NCBI GenBank assembly: GCA_020436835.1
Contig: JAGQWZ010000676.1
Location: 1 to 42,211, forward strand
Source: Saprospiraceae bacterium
GTDB taxonomy: Bacteria > Bacteroidota > Bacteroidia > Chitinophagales > Saprospiraceae
Length of the DNA stretch: 42,211 nucleotides
Reading direction: 5' to 3'
In this document: piece after piece, positions 33,038 to 41,497 of the stretch
Layout: each line of letters begins with the position of its first letter
Position numbering within the stretch: position 1 is the stretch's first letter
Made by a program: the position numbers and the translations under genes
The notes under the pieces: generated by a model
The model's input: only the letters and a program-made list of their open reading frames with translations
What the model was told of the DNA's origin: nothing
The model's database searches: none

Positions 33038-33865
33038 ATGAAAACGAATTTTTGTGTAGTTTTTCTACTATTCTTTTTTAGCAGCTACAGTCAGGAGTTG
33101 ATCTATAATCTGGATACATCAGCGTTCACTATAATCAAGAATCCGGCGGATACGGTGATGACAGCCGATGACAACATACGATTCTACAAGAATTTTCGGG
33201 TTCGTGGCAACATTGAAAAAGGCTATGTTCAAATGGGATCCGGGGATAATCCGAATCTGGTCTTGGTGGATGGCCAACTTAATCAGAATGTGGAGCTGTG
33301 GAGCAATCTTAATGGCAGCGGGGCGATAAGATTATACAATTACGATGTAAACGGAACAGAGGTGAGTAGAATTTCTCTGATTACCAATTACAATGGCTCT
33401 CAGGATGCACGCATTATCACCGATGAATTGGAAATTAAAGGAGGTTCTGATTTGGCTGAACTTTTTGAAATAACTAACGAGAAGGACCGGATTAAACCGG
33501 GACTACTGGTGGCGCTTGATCCCGATTCACCCGGCCAGTTGAGAATTTCGGAATCAGCCTATGATCGAAACATTGCCGGAGTGATATCCGGCGCAAACGG
33601 GATTAAACCGGGAATTCTTATGGGTCAGGAAGGTACGCTTGCAAACGGTGGGGATCTGGTCACCATTTCCGGAAGGACTTACGTGCAGTGTAATACCCTG
33701 GGTGGCCCAATCAAAATTGGCGATTTACTCACCAGTTCACCCGTTCCCGGTGAAGCAATGAAGGCAGGTAAGCGCCGCAAATCACGAGGCGCTGTGATCG
33801 GAAAGGCCATGAGCAATCTTGACCAGGGAAGTCAGTACGTGTTGGTGCTGGTAAATCTGCAGTAA
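33038..33865 (+). CDS. Secreted protein with a G2-peptidase/tail-fibre-like C-terminal domain, function unknown
   Basis: This 275-residue protein begins with a short signal peptide (MKTNFCVVFLLFFFSSYSQ); the longer frame from 32990 only adds non-signal residues. The middle (about 40-145) is beta-rich and repetitive (GNIEKGYVQMGSGDNPNLVL, WSNLNGSGAIRLYN). The last about 95 residues resemble a domain I associate with tail-fibre-like and peptidase G2-like proteins, and with many uncharacterised Planctomycete and Bacteroidota exported proteins: NIAGVISGANGIKPGILMGQ, GDLLTSSPVPGEAMKA, GAVIGKAMSNL, VLVLVNLQ. I am unsure of the formal family name and do not assign a function. The Asp-box propeller gene follows after 47 bases, so the two probably act together at the cell surface. 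Confidence 0.75.
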   Translation: MKTNFCVVFLLFFFSSYSQELIYNLDTSAFTIIKNPADTVMTADDNIRFYKNFRVRGNIEKGYVQMGSGDNPNLVLVDGQLNQNVELWSNLNGSGAIRLYNYDVNGTEVSRISLITNYNGSQDARIITDELEIKGGSDLAELFEITNEKDRIKPGLLVALDPDSPGQLRISESAYDRNIAGVISGANGIKPGILMGQEGTLANGGDLVTISGRTYVQCNTLGGPIKIGDLLTSSPVPGEAMKAGKRRKSRGAVIGKAMSNLDQGSQYVLVLVNLQ

Positions 33866-33912
33866 ATCTTCCCGGAATTTTCAATTAATCGATCCCTAGA
33901 AATTGAAGTCAA

Positions 33913-36456
33913 ATGAAGAATTTGAAGATGATTTTTTCTGTTTTACCGTTGCTTCTCGCAGGTTGCCTGGCCGTTTTCCTTACGCTTGAAAATGAGTACA
34001 ATGAGGAGAAGGAAGAACGCGAGACCGCCAGAGGTCGCGATGAATACCGGCTAATGATGCGAGGTGGCAGTTGGCAGCCCGAAAAAGTGATGGCCGCCAG
34101 GCAATTTCTCAAAGAGCAAGTAGAAACGCTCCAGACAACAGTTAATCCACATAAAAGAGATGCTGGAATTAACCAATGGACGGAATTAGGTCCGAAGGAT
34201 TTCTCCGGAAGAGTACGGGCCATTGCCGTTCATCCCACAGATCCAAACATCCTATTTGTGGGAGGTGTAAGTGGCGGCATCTGGAAGAGTACGAATGGAG
34301 GTGCCAGTTGGACGCCCCTTAATGATTTTTTACCCAGCCTTTCGGTAACCAGTATTTTAATTCATCCAACCGGTCCGGACACGATGTACCTTTCGACCGG
34401 TGAAGCCTTCGTCGTTAGTACTGCCCCCGGTGCGGGTATATTTAAATCAATTGATGGAGGAGACACCTGGAATCTAATCGATGCGCTTGATCCTAACAAC
34501 TTGACTGGGTTTCACTGGGTCAATAAGTTGGTTTTTCACCCAACCGACAGAACCATTTTGTTCGCAGCCACCGGAGGAAATAGTATCAGCTCCCCGGGAT
34601 TGGGTTGTGGTGAAATCTATAAAATTACCGGTAGTGGATCAGGTATCATCGACCTGGGAACCAGCAATATTTGTCTTGGCACCGGATTATCCGTAGCAGT
34701 ATCAGCAGAAGATCCGGACACTATTCTAGCCTGTTTCAGTGGCGGATTGCTGGTGTCGGGAGATGGAGGTCAAACTTGGGATCCCAAAGGTACTTCCGAT
34801 GGGTTTCTGGCGGTGCCTGGCAGAGTTGAAGTAGCACTTGATCCGGCCAATCAATCCCGCATATATGCTCTTTGTGAAAATCCCGGGGAAAACTATGGGG
34901 TTCTGATGCACAGTACCAATGCCGGGCGAACCTGGGCTACTTTGAACCCGACCATGGCAATTTTTGATGCCGGTGGTGGCGAAAACAACGGTTGGTACCA
35001 CAATACCGTGTGGGTGGATCCTACCAATGCCGATATCATCATCGTGGGAGGAGTCAATCTTTGGCGCAGCACAAACCGGGGGATTTCCTTTATTCCTATT
35101 TCTGACTGGACAGAATATACTAATGGATTATCACCGCATGCGGATCAGCATATAATCGTCGCTGCCAGTAATTACGGGCCCACAAATAAAAAGGTCTATA
35201 TCGGAAACGATGGCGGAATCGTGAGTACTAATAATATCGGATCTGCCTTCGTTACCACCGGGTGGAATCTGCTAAATAATAATTCATTTGGAACCACTCA
35301 GTTTTATGCTTCAGGTACGAGTGGACAAAGTCCAAATAGATTGATCGGTGGCGCTCAGGATAATGGTGTGATCATGTCAACTGATAATGGCACCACCTGG
35401 ACGCACGAAATCACCGGTGATGGTGGGTACTGCGGATTTTCATCCACATCGGACTTGATTTATGCTTCTACTCAAAGAGGCAAATTCTACGTAAACGGCC
35501 TGGGTATGCTGGTGGGTTGGATTCCCTTTGAAGATCTTGATGTCATTGATACGAGTGTGTTTATTGCTCCCATGAAGATTTATCCTAATGACGGAGATGT
35601 AGTCCTAATGGGAGGTGAATCGCTTTGGCGTCGTGATCTGGCGGCTCTGACTGCACCGTCCACTAACGTGGGACCTCAACCGCAAATAAACCGGTTTGTC
35701 ACAGCCATCGACATCGCCTTGGACAGCTCGCTGGTCTTAGTGGGATATAATAACGGTTCTGTGTATAAGGCAACTCCCGGAACCTGGAATTGGACGTTGG
35801 TTTCTACCTCGGTAATTCCCGATGCCTGTTCATCCTGGAATGGTCCGATTACAGATATTGCCATACATCCCACTAATACAGATAAGATTATGATATCCCG
35901 GGGTGGCTATGAAGACTGTAATATCATCTTCACCAACGATGGAGGAACTACCTGGCAATCCCGGTCTGATGGTATCCCTGCTTTGCAGGTGAATTGCCTA
36001 ACCTGGCATCCTGATATTGGCAACTGGATCTATGCGGGCACAGACCTGGGTGTCATGGCTTCAGAGAATAACGGCCAGGATTGGAATGTAATGCCAAATT
36101 TTGGAGGGAGTGATGGACCGGCTTTTGTAGAGGTGACGGAATTACAATTTGCCACGGCTTCTGTTTTCGGAACGCGCACCCTGACGGCAACCACCTATGG
36201 CAGAGGGATTTGGAAGACTTCAACCAGCGTACGTAAAGACATTTTTATTGATGAAGATTGCATAAACTGTGGTGTAGGTACTCAGAGTTTTCCCTTTAGC
36301 AACATATCCGATGCTGAAGATGCACAGGCACATGGTCAGACCTGGACCATTGATGCTGGTATCTATACAGTGCCCAGCAATAATAAATTAGTGATAGATA
36401 AAAAAATCGGTAAAGTAAATACAACTAATGGTTCCGTAATTATTGGTCAGAATTAA
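33913..36456 (+). CDS. Exported Asp-box (BNR/sortilin-like) beta-propeller protein
   Basis: This 847-residue protein has a perfect lipobox LAGC with Cys18, although the segment after it (LAVFLTLE) is also hydrophobic, so lipoprotein or signal anchor are both possible. A charged linker (about 27-50) precedes the propeller. Asp-boxes (S-x-D/N-x-G-x-x-W) occur at 126-133, 179-186, 282-289, 334-341 and 489-496, with a degenerate one at 386-393 and two more near the C-terminus (TNDGGTTW, SENNGQDW). This is the sortilin/xyloglucanase-like two-propeller class. Catalytic sialidase residues are not evident. The last 75 residues (DEDCINCGVGTQSFPFSNI) resemble the start of a beta-helix. No type IX sorting tail is seen. 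The ligand is unknown, perhaps glycan or protein. Confidence 0.87.
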   Translation: MKNLKMIFSVLPLLLAGCLAVFLTLENEYNEEKEERETARGRDEYRLMMRGGSWQPEKVMAARQFLKEQVETLQTTVNPHKRDAGINQWTELGPKDFSGRVRAIAVHPTDPNILFVGGVSGGIWKSTNGGASWTPLNDFLPSLSVTSILIHPTGPDTMYLSTGEAFVVSTAPGAGIFKSIDGGDTWNLIDALDPNNLTGFHWVNKLVFHPTDRTILFAATGGNSISSPGLGCGEIYKITGSGSGIIDLGTSNICLGTGLSVAVSAEDPDTILACFSGGLLVSGDGGQTWDPKGTSDGFLAVPGRVEVALDPANQSRIYALCENPGENYGVLMHSTNAGRTWATLNPTMAIFDAGGGENNGWYHNTVWVDPTNADIIIVGGVNLWRSTNRGISFIPISDWTEYTNGLSPHADQHIIVAASNYGPTNKKVYIGNDGGIVSTNNIGSAFVTTGWNLLNNNSFGTTQFYASGTSGQSPNRLIGGAQDNGVIMSTDNGTTWTHEITGDGGYCGFSSTSDLIYASTQRGKFYVNGLGMLVGWIPFEDLDVIDTSVFIAPMKIYPNDGDVVLMGGESLWRRDLAALTAPSTNVGPQPQINRFVTAIDIALDSSLVLVGYNNGSVYKATPGTWNWTLVSTSVIPDACSSWNGPITDIAIHPTNTDKIMISRGGYEDCNIIFTNDGGTTWQSRSDGIPALQVNCLTWHPDIGNWIYAGTDLGVMASENNGQDWNVMPNFGGSDGPAFVEVTELQFATASVFGTRTLTATTYGRGIWKTSTSVRKDIFIDEDCINCGVGTQSFPFSNISDAEDAQAHGQTWTIDAGIYTVPSNNKLVIDKKIGKVNTTNGSVIIGQN

Positions 36457-36566
36457 TTTCTCCCTGATCGACTTCAAATCGGATGATTTTTCACTAGTCA
36501 AATTAGTGCCGGAATTAATTATGATTATTTTTAAGTAAATCTTGCAGCAGTAGGACCAGGTACAGA

Positions 36567-36610
36567 AAGTTGAGAACTATTTTGGCTTTCAACTTCTCAA
36601 ATTTATTTTG
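36567..36610 (+). terminator. Weak hairpin between convergent genes, possible terminator
   Basis: Two alternative 7-bp stems overlap here: AAGTTGA (36567-36573) with TCAACTT (36589-36595), and TTGAGAA (36570-36576) with TTCTCAA (36594-36600). ATTTATTTTG follows. T-richness is modest. The location between the Asp-box gene and the convergent GH13 gene fits a terminator, but the evidence is thin. Confidence 0.25.
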
Positions 36611-36647
36611 AATTAATCATTTCTTTGATTCCAGCAACTTTTGCGGG

Positions 36648-38498
36648 TTAATGCATTTCAATAATATGTACAGAACGTGGAGTGAGAACCAGCGGATTCT
36701 TTAAATTCACCGTCTTTTCTCCAATTATTTCAGTTCCCGAGGTGAAATTGGCCATGGAATCAGAAAATCGATCCAGGTTTAGAGTAATTGATTCCCGGTT
36801 TTTATTTAGGATCACCATTATCCGTTCATTTTCGAAGTAACGGAAATAAACATAAATGCCATTCTGAGGAATATAGTGGGTCAATCCCCCTATTTGAATG
36901 GATTTTTTATTTTTCCTCCAATGGGCAATTTTTGTCATAAAATCTTTTGCTTCTTTTTGCTGAGGGGTTAGTCCTTCTCCTGAAAAAGCATTCACCGTAT
37001 CGTCTCGCCAACCACCGGGAAAATCCGAGCGTATAATTCCGTGGCTCTGCGTGCCTGGATTACTCATCAGTATTTCGGTCCCATAATAAATCTGAGGAAT
37101 TCCCCGCATTGTCAGAATATAGGCAATTGCCATTTTGTAGAGATCGAAATCTTCGTTCAGTTGAGTGAAAATGCGGCTCATGTCATGATTATCCGGAAAT
37201 ATCACCAGGTTATTTGGGTCGGGATACAGGTAATCACTAGCCAGATTTTCATACAATTTGATGATTCCGGAACCCCATCCTTCTTCTTCACGCAGTCCCT
37301 GATGTAGATTACTGTTTAAAGGAAAATCCATTAAACTGGGCAAACAGGAAACATATCCGTCGTAGTTGTCTTTACCCCTTTGCCAGTAGCTGATGATATT
37401 TTTGTCCATGACCCACTCTTCACCCACGATATTAAAGTTGGGATATTCATCCATAATGGCACAGCTCCAGTCGGCAAGAAAGTCCCTGAATGCGTAGGAG
37501 TAAGTATCCTGTCGTACTCCGGCCAGCCTTGCATACTCAATCCACCAGATCGAGTTTTGTATAAGATACTTTGCCAGGAAGGGGTTGTGCTGGTTTAGAT
37601 CTGGCATAGATGGTACAAACCAACCTGCTTCCATTTTTTTTCTGTCTTCCCGTGCTGCATATGGATCAAACAACGTGATTTTCCGGTGATTGGTCTCCTG
37701 GTAGGGTTGTCCCTGATAATTGATCCAATCATCGGATGGTGGATCCTCCATCCACCAATGGGATATGCCACAATGGTTTACGATCATATCCATGATCAAC
37801 TTGATCCCCAGGGCCTGAGCTTTCTCGGCCAATTCATAGTATTCCTTGTTAGAACCAAACCTGGGATCTACTTCATAATAATCCGTTGTCGCATATCCAT
37901 GATAGGATTGTTCTTTTTGATCGTTTTCCAGGACCGGATTTAGCCAGATAGCGGTAAATCCCATTTCTTTGATATAATCCAGATGATTAATAATTCCCCG
38001 AATATCGCCACCATGTCTCCCATATTCGGCTGCTCGATTTTTTCCTTCCCTTAATCCGGTGACCTCATCGTTTTTTTCATCGCCATTTGCAAATCGATCC
38101 GGAGTTATCAGATAAATTAAGTCGGAATTATCAAATCCTTTTCTTCGGGCGGAGCTTGGATCTCTAGATCTTAGTTCATAATTAAAGGAGTTTATTTTCA
38201 CTCCATTTTTCAGGAGTTCGATTTCAAAGGACCCGGGTTCTGCATTATGACTGATCAATAAGTCGATAAACAAATAGTTTGGATTCTGCAGTTGATGCGT
38301 TGCCGTGATTTCAACCCCTTCTTTTTGCAATGCAGGAGTAAGCCTGGCCAGATCCTGACCATAGAGCATTACCTGCACCTGTTTATTCTGCATGCCTACC
38401 CACCAGAATGGTGGCTCAATCCGGTTGACCTCTTGTGACCAGCCGGATGTCAAGATGGTGCAGATGATAAGAAATACCAAATAGCTGTCTTTTTTCAT
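36648..38498 (-). CDS. Exported GH13 cyclomaltodextrinase/neopullulanase-like alpha-amylase
   Basis: This 616-residue protein has a signal peptide (1-21, ending TSGWSQ). An N-terminal Ig-like cyclomaltodextrinase domain (about 25-110) starts with RIEPPFWWVGMQN, as in SusA-type enzymes. The GH13 barrel has conserved region I DMIVNHCG (near 237-244), nucleophile Asp331 (GVRQDTYSYA), acid/base Glu360 (IVGEEW) and Asp439 (FPDNHDMSR). A C-terminal beta domain (about 540-616) completes the canonical layout. It hydrolyses alpha-1,4-glucans, cyclodextrins or pullulan in the periplasm. No SusC/D genes adjoin it, unlike the Bacteroides starch system. It is divergent from the sulfatase pair at 38619, with 120 bases between starts. 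Confidence 0.95.
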   Translation of the reverse strand: MKKDSYLVFLIICTILTSGWSQEVNRIEPPFWWVGMQNKQVQVMLYGQDLARLTPALQKEGVEITATHQLQNPNYLFIDLLISHNAEPGSFEIELLKNGVKINSFNYELRSRDPSSARRKGFDNSDLIYLITPDRFANGDEKNDEVTGLREGKNRAAEYGRHGGDIRGIINHLDYIKEMGFTAIWLNPVLENDQKEQSYHGYATTDYYEVDPRFGSNKEYYELAEKAQALGIKLIMDMIVNHCGISHWWMEDPPSDDWINYQGQPYQETNHRKITLFDPYAAREDRKKMEAGWFVPSMPDLNQHNPFLAKYLIQNSIWWIEYARLAGVRQDTYSYAFRDFLADWSCAIMDEYPNFNIVGEEWVMDKNIISYWQRGKDNYDGYVSCLPSLMDFPLNSNLHQGLREEEGWGSGIIKLYENLASDYLYPDPNNLVIFPDNHDMSRIFTQLNEDFDLYKMAIAYILTMRGIPQIYYGTEILMSNPGTQSHGIIRSDFPGGWRDDTVNAFSGEGLTPQQKEAKDFMTKIAHWRKNKKSIQIGGLTHYIPQNGIYVYFRYFENERIMVILNKNRESITLNLDRFSDSMANFTSGTEIIGEKTVNLKNPLVLTPRSVHIIEMH

Positions 38499-38618
38499 GA
38501 ATTGAAAATCATTTAAACCATGGCAAGTTATTGATTTTTTCTCCTTTCAAGGGCTCTGGCTCTCTCTTTGGTCTATGTCATTTTTTCCTATCTTGTCTCT
38601 GGACATCAACCTGCTGAC

Positions 38619-40064
38619 ATGTTTAGGATTAATCTTTGGACCTTATTTATTGGCTTAATAATAGTGAGCTGTAAACCCGGCTCCGAGCCCGCTGAAGAAA
38701 GTAAACCTGGGGCTGCTCCAAATATCATTTATATACTTGCGGATGACCTGGGCTATGGAGACTTAAGTGCTTATGGCCAGGAGAAATTCCAAACCCCTAA
38801 TATCGACCGCTTGGCTGCTGAAGGCATGCTTTTTACGGATCATTACGCCGGTACAACAGTCTGTGCTCCTTCCCGGTGTGCTTTGATGACCGGCATGCAC
38901 ACCGGACATGCTTACATCAGAGGTAACCGGGAGTGGAAACCTGAAGGTCAATGGCCGATTCCTGATAGTATTTTCACCCTGGCTGAGATGCTCAAAGAGG
39001 AAGGCTATAGCACCGGTGCATTCGGCAAATGGGGCCTGGGTTTTATCGAAACACCAGGTAATCCCAATGATCAGGGATTTGACAGGTTTTATGGGTACAA
39101 CTGTCAGCGTCTAGCACATAATTATTACCCCTATCATTTATGGGATAACAAGGAAAAGGTAGTTTTAGAGGGCAATAGTGACCGAGGTACAGCGGTGTAT
39201 GGTCCGGTAAAAATCCATGAACAAGCCCTCAATTTTCTCAGAGAGAATAAAGATCACCCATTTTTCCTTTATTATCCGTCAGTCATACCGCACGCTGAAC
39301 TGGTGGCCCCGGAACAGTACATGACCAAATTCCGGGATAAGTTTCTACCTGAAACGCAGTATGAGGGGGTAGATGATGGCGAGACATACCGGTTGGGACC
39401 ATATGGCTCCCAGGAGGAATGTCATGCAGCTTTTGCAGCGATGGTCTCTTTGCTCGATGAGCAAGTGGGGGAGATACTTGATCTGGTCAAAGAATTGGGA
39501 CTGGAAGAAAATACGTTGATCATGTTTACTTCCGACAATGGGCCTCATCTTGAAGGTGGTGCGGACCCGGATTATTTTGATAGTAACGGACCATTTACCG
39601 GTTATAAACGGGACCTCTATGAAGGTGGAATCCGGGTGCCCATGTTGGCTAAATGGAAAGGTCATGTGGCTCCGGGATCCAGGACCGATCATCCATCTGC
39701 GTTCTGGGATGTGATGCCTACCATCGCCGAGTTAATAAACTATGATCTGGACAAAAAAATCGATGGCATTTCTTTCCTTCCCACTTTATTGAATGAAGGA
39801 AGTCAAAAGGAGCACGATTATCTATACTGGGAATTTCATGAGAAAGGTGGGCGAAAGGCACTTCGGCAGGGAGATTGGAAAATTGTCAAGTACGACCTCG
39901 AACAAAGCCCCGATCAAACTCCGCAACTATTCAATCTGAAGGATGATCCTTCTGAGTCACACGACTTGGCCGAGGAAAATCCGGAGAAGCTGCAGGAATT
40001 GTCGCAATTAATGAAGAATGCCAGGACACCAAATGAAGTATTTAAATTACCAGGCGAAGAGTAA
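38619..40064 (+). CDS. Lipoprotein arylsulfatase-like sulfatase (C-A-P-S-R type)
   Basis: The ATG at 38619 gives 481 residues with a lipoprotein signal (LIIVSC, Cys18); the longer upstream frame from 38568 lacks family features. It has ADDLGYGDLSAYG (41-53), the formylglycine motif CAPSRCALMTGMHTGH starting at Cys82, a GKWGLG block in place of the usual GKWHLG, and FTSDNGPHLEGG. The GKWGLG form and the GHAYIRGN context suggest an arylsulfatase A-like subgroup different from the two sulfatases at 28-31 kb. The last 32 bases overlap the next sulfatase gene in another frame, implying translational coupling. It acts in the periplasm or at the surface; the sulfated substrate is unknown. Confidence 0.94.
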   Translation: MFRINLWTLFIGLIIVSCKPGSEPAEESKPGAAPNIIYILADDLGYGDLSAYGQEKFQTPNIDRLAAEGMLFTDHYAGTTVCAPSRCALMTGMHTGHAYIRGNREWKPEGQWPIPDSIFTLAEMLKEEGYSTGAFGKWGLGFIETPGNPNDQGFDRFYGYNCQRLAHNYYPYHLWDNKEKVVLEGNSDRGTAVYGPVKIHEQALNFLRENKDHPFFLYYPSVIPHAELVAPEQYMTKFRDKFLPETQYEGVDDGETYRLGPYGSQEECHAAFAAMVSLLDEQVGEILDLVKELGLEENTLIMFTSDNGPHLEGGADPDYFDSNGPFTGYKRDLYEGGIRVPMLAKWKGHVAPGSRTDHPSAFWDVMPTIAELINYDLDKKIDGISFLPTLLNEGSQKEHDYLYWEFHEKGGRKALRQGDWKIVKYDLEQSPDQTPQLFNLKDDPSESHDLAEENPEKLQELSQLMKNARTPNEVFKLPGEE

Positions 40065-41454
40065 GAATTGGTTATTCAGTGTGTTTTTCCTTTGCGTCTC
40101 ACTGTCGTATCTGTTGGGACAGTCCGGTCGTCCGAATATCATTCTGATAAATGCAGATGATTTGGGGTGGAAAGACCTTGGAATTTATGGCAGTTCTTTT
40201 TATGAAACGCCAAATATTGATGCATTGGCCCGCTCAGGAATGCTCTTTACCCAGGCTTATTCCGCCGCGGCAAATTGCGCCCCCAGCCGGGCTTGCATGC
40301 TAACAGGATTGCAAACGCCAAGGCATGGTATTTATACGGTAGGTACCTCGGAGCGGGGGAACCCAGAAGATCGGAGACTGGTACCCGTGCAAAATACCAC
40401 TGTCTTGTCCGATTCCTTTATCACGCTGCTGGATTACATGCAAACATTAGATTACTACACCATAAGCATTGGTAAATGGCATTTGGCAGAAGATCCTCGA
40501 TCCTACGGTGTCGACGAAAATATTGCGGGAAATAGAGGCGGGCACCCAAGATCTTACTTCAGTCCTTACCAGAACAGGAATCTCCCGGATGGACCGGATG
40601 GAGAGTTTTTGACTGACCGTCTGACCGATGAAGCAATCCGCTTTCTCGAAAGAAAACATGAAGAAAACTTCTTTCTCTACCTGCCTTATTTTGCTGTGCA
40701 TACTCCCCTTATGGCCAAAGAAGAAAAAATTGAAAAATACCGTAGTAGGCAGGTCGATCCTGGACAAGATCATGCTGTTTATGCAGCTATGATCGAGTCA
40801 CTTGATGAAAATGTGGGTAGGCTGATGCAGGCTTTGACCGCCCTGGAGCTTAGAAGTAATACTTTGGTAATTTTTACTTCCGATAATGGAGGAATATGTC
40901 ACATATCGTCGCAAAGACCACTGCGAGCAGGAAAAGGTAGTTATTATGAGGGAGGCATCCGGGTGCCGTTGATTTTCAGCTGGCCTGGTCAGATCGAGAA
41001 AAGCTCGATCTGTGATGATCCGGTGACCAACCTTGACTTTTTTCCCACCCTCATTGATCTGTTGTCAAAAGGGGATGAATCGTCCCACCCACAGCTCGAT
41101 GGCCATAGTCTGCTACCGGTACTCTTAAATGGAGAACCTTTACCACCCCGGCCTTTGTACTGGCATTTCCCGATTTATCTTGAATCCTATGCCGGTATCC
41201 ATGATGAGGCCAGGGATACTTTGTTTCGTACTCGTCCTGGAATGGTGGTGCGCTTTGGTGAGTGGAAATTACATGAATATTTTGAAGACAACACCTTTGA
41301 ATTATATCATCTTGGCCTCGATCCTTCGGAACAAAAAAATCTGTCTGAAATATATCCTGAAAAACGAGATATCCTTTATAGCCTGATGAAAAAATGGAGA
41401 GAAGAGATGAACGCACCGGTACCGGAAGAACAGAATCCTCTCTTTAAACCGTAA
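40033..41454 (+). CDS. Secreted sulfatase (C-A-P-S-R type), translationally coupled to the previous one
   Basis: The ATG at 40033 gives 473 residues and a signal peptide (MKYLNYQAKSKNWLFSVFFL and on to LLGQ at 30); another ATG at 40018 would add only MPGHQ. Key motifs are INADDLGWKDLGIYG (39-53), Cys82 in NCAPSRACMLTGLQTPRHG, GKWHLAE, and FTSDNGG. The DLGWKDLG and TPRHGIY features suggest a choline-sulfatase/iduronate-sulfatase-like or arylsulfatase A group member, but exact subfamilies need a search. It overlaps the preceding gene by 32 bases. It ends 43 bases before the stop of the convergent acyltransferase; no clear terminator is seen between them. Confidence 0.93.
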   Translation: MKYLNYQAKSKNWLFSVFFLCVSLSYLLGQSGRPNIILINADDLGWKDLGIYGSSFYETPNIDALARSGMLFTQAYSAAANCAPSRACMLTGLQTPRHGIYTVGTSERGNPEDRRLVPVQNTTVLSDSFITLLDYMQTLDYYTISIGKWHLAEDPRSYGVDENIAGNRGGHPRSYFSPYQNRNLPDGPDGEFLTDRLTDEAIRFLERKHEENFFLYLPYFAVHTPLMAKEEKIEKYRSRQVDPGQDHAVYAAMIESLDENVGRLMQALTALELRSNTLVIFTSDNGGICHISSQRPLRAGKGSYYEGGIRVPLIFSWPGQIEKSSICDDPVTNLDFFPTLIDLLSKGDESSHPQLDGHSLLPVLLNGEPLPPRPLYWHFPIYLESYAGIHDEARDTLFRTRPGMVVRFGEWKLHEYFEDNTFELYHLGLDPSEQKNLSEIYPEKRDILYSLMKKWREEMNAPVPEEQNPLFKP

Positions 41455-41497
41455 ACGTTCATCTCCTTCCAAAAAAAGCTGGTTGATGTTTGACATT

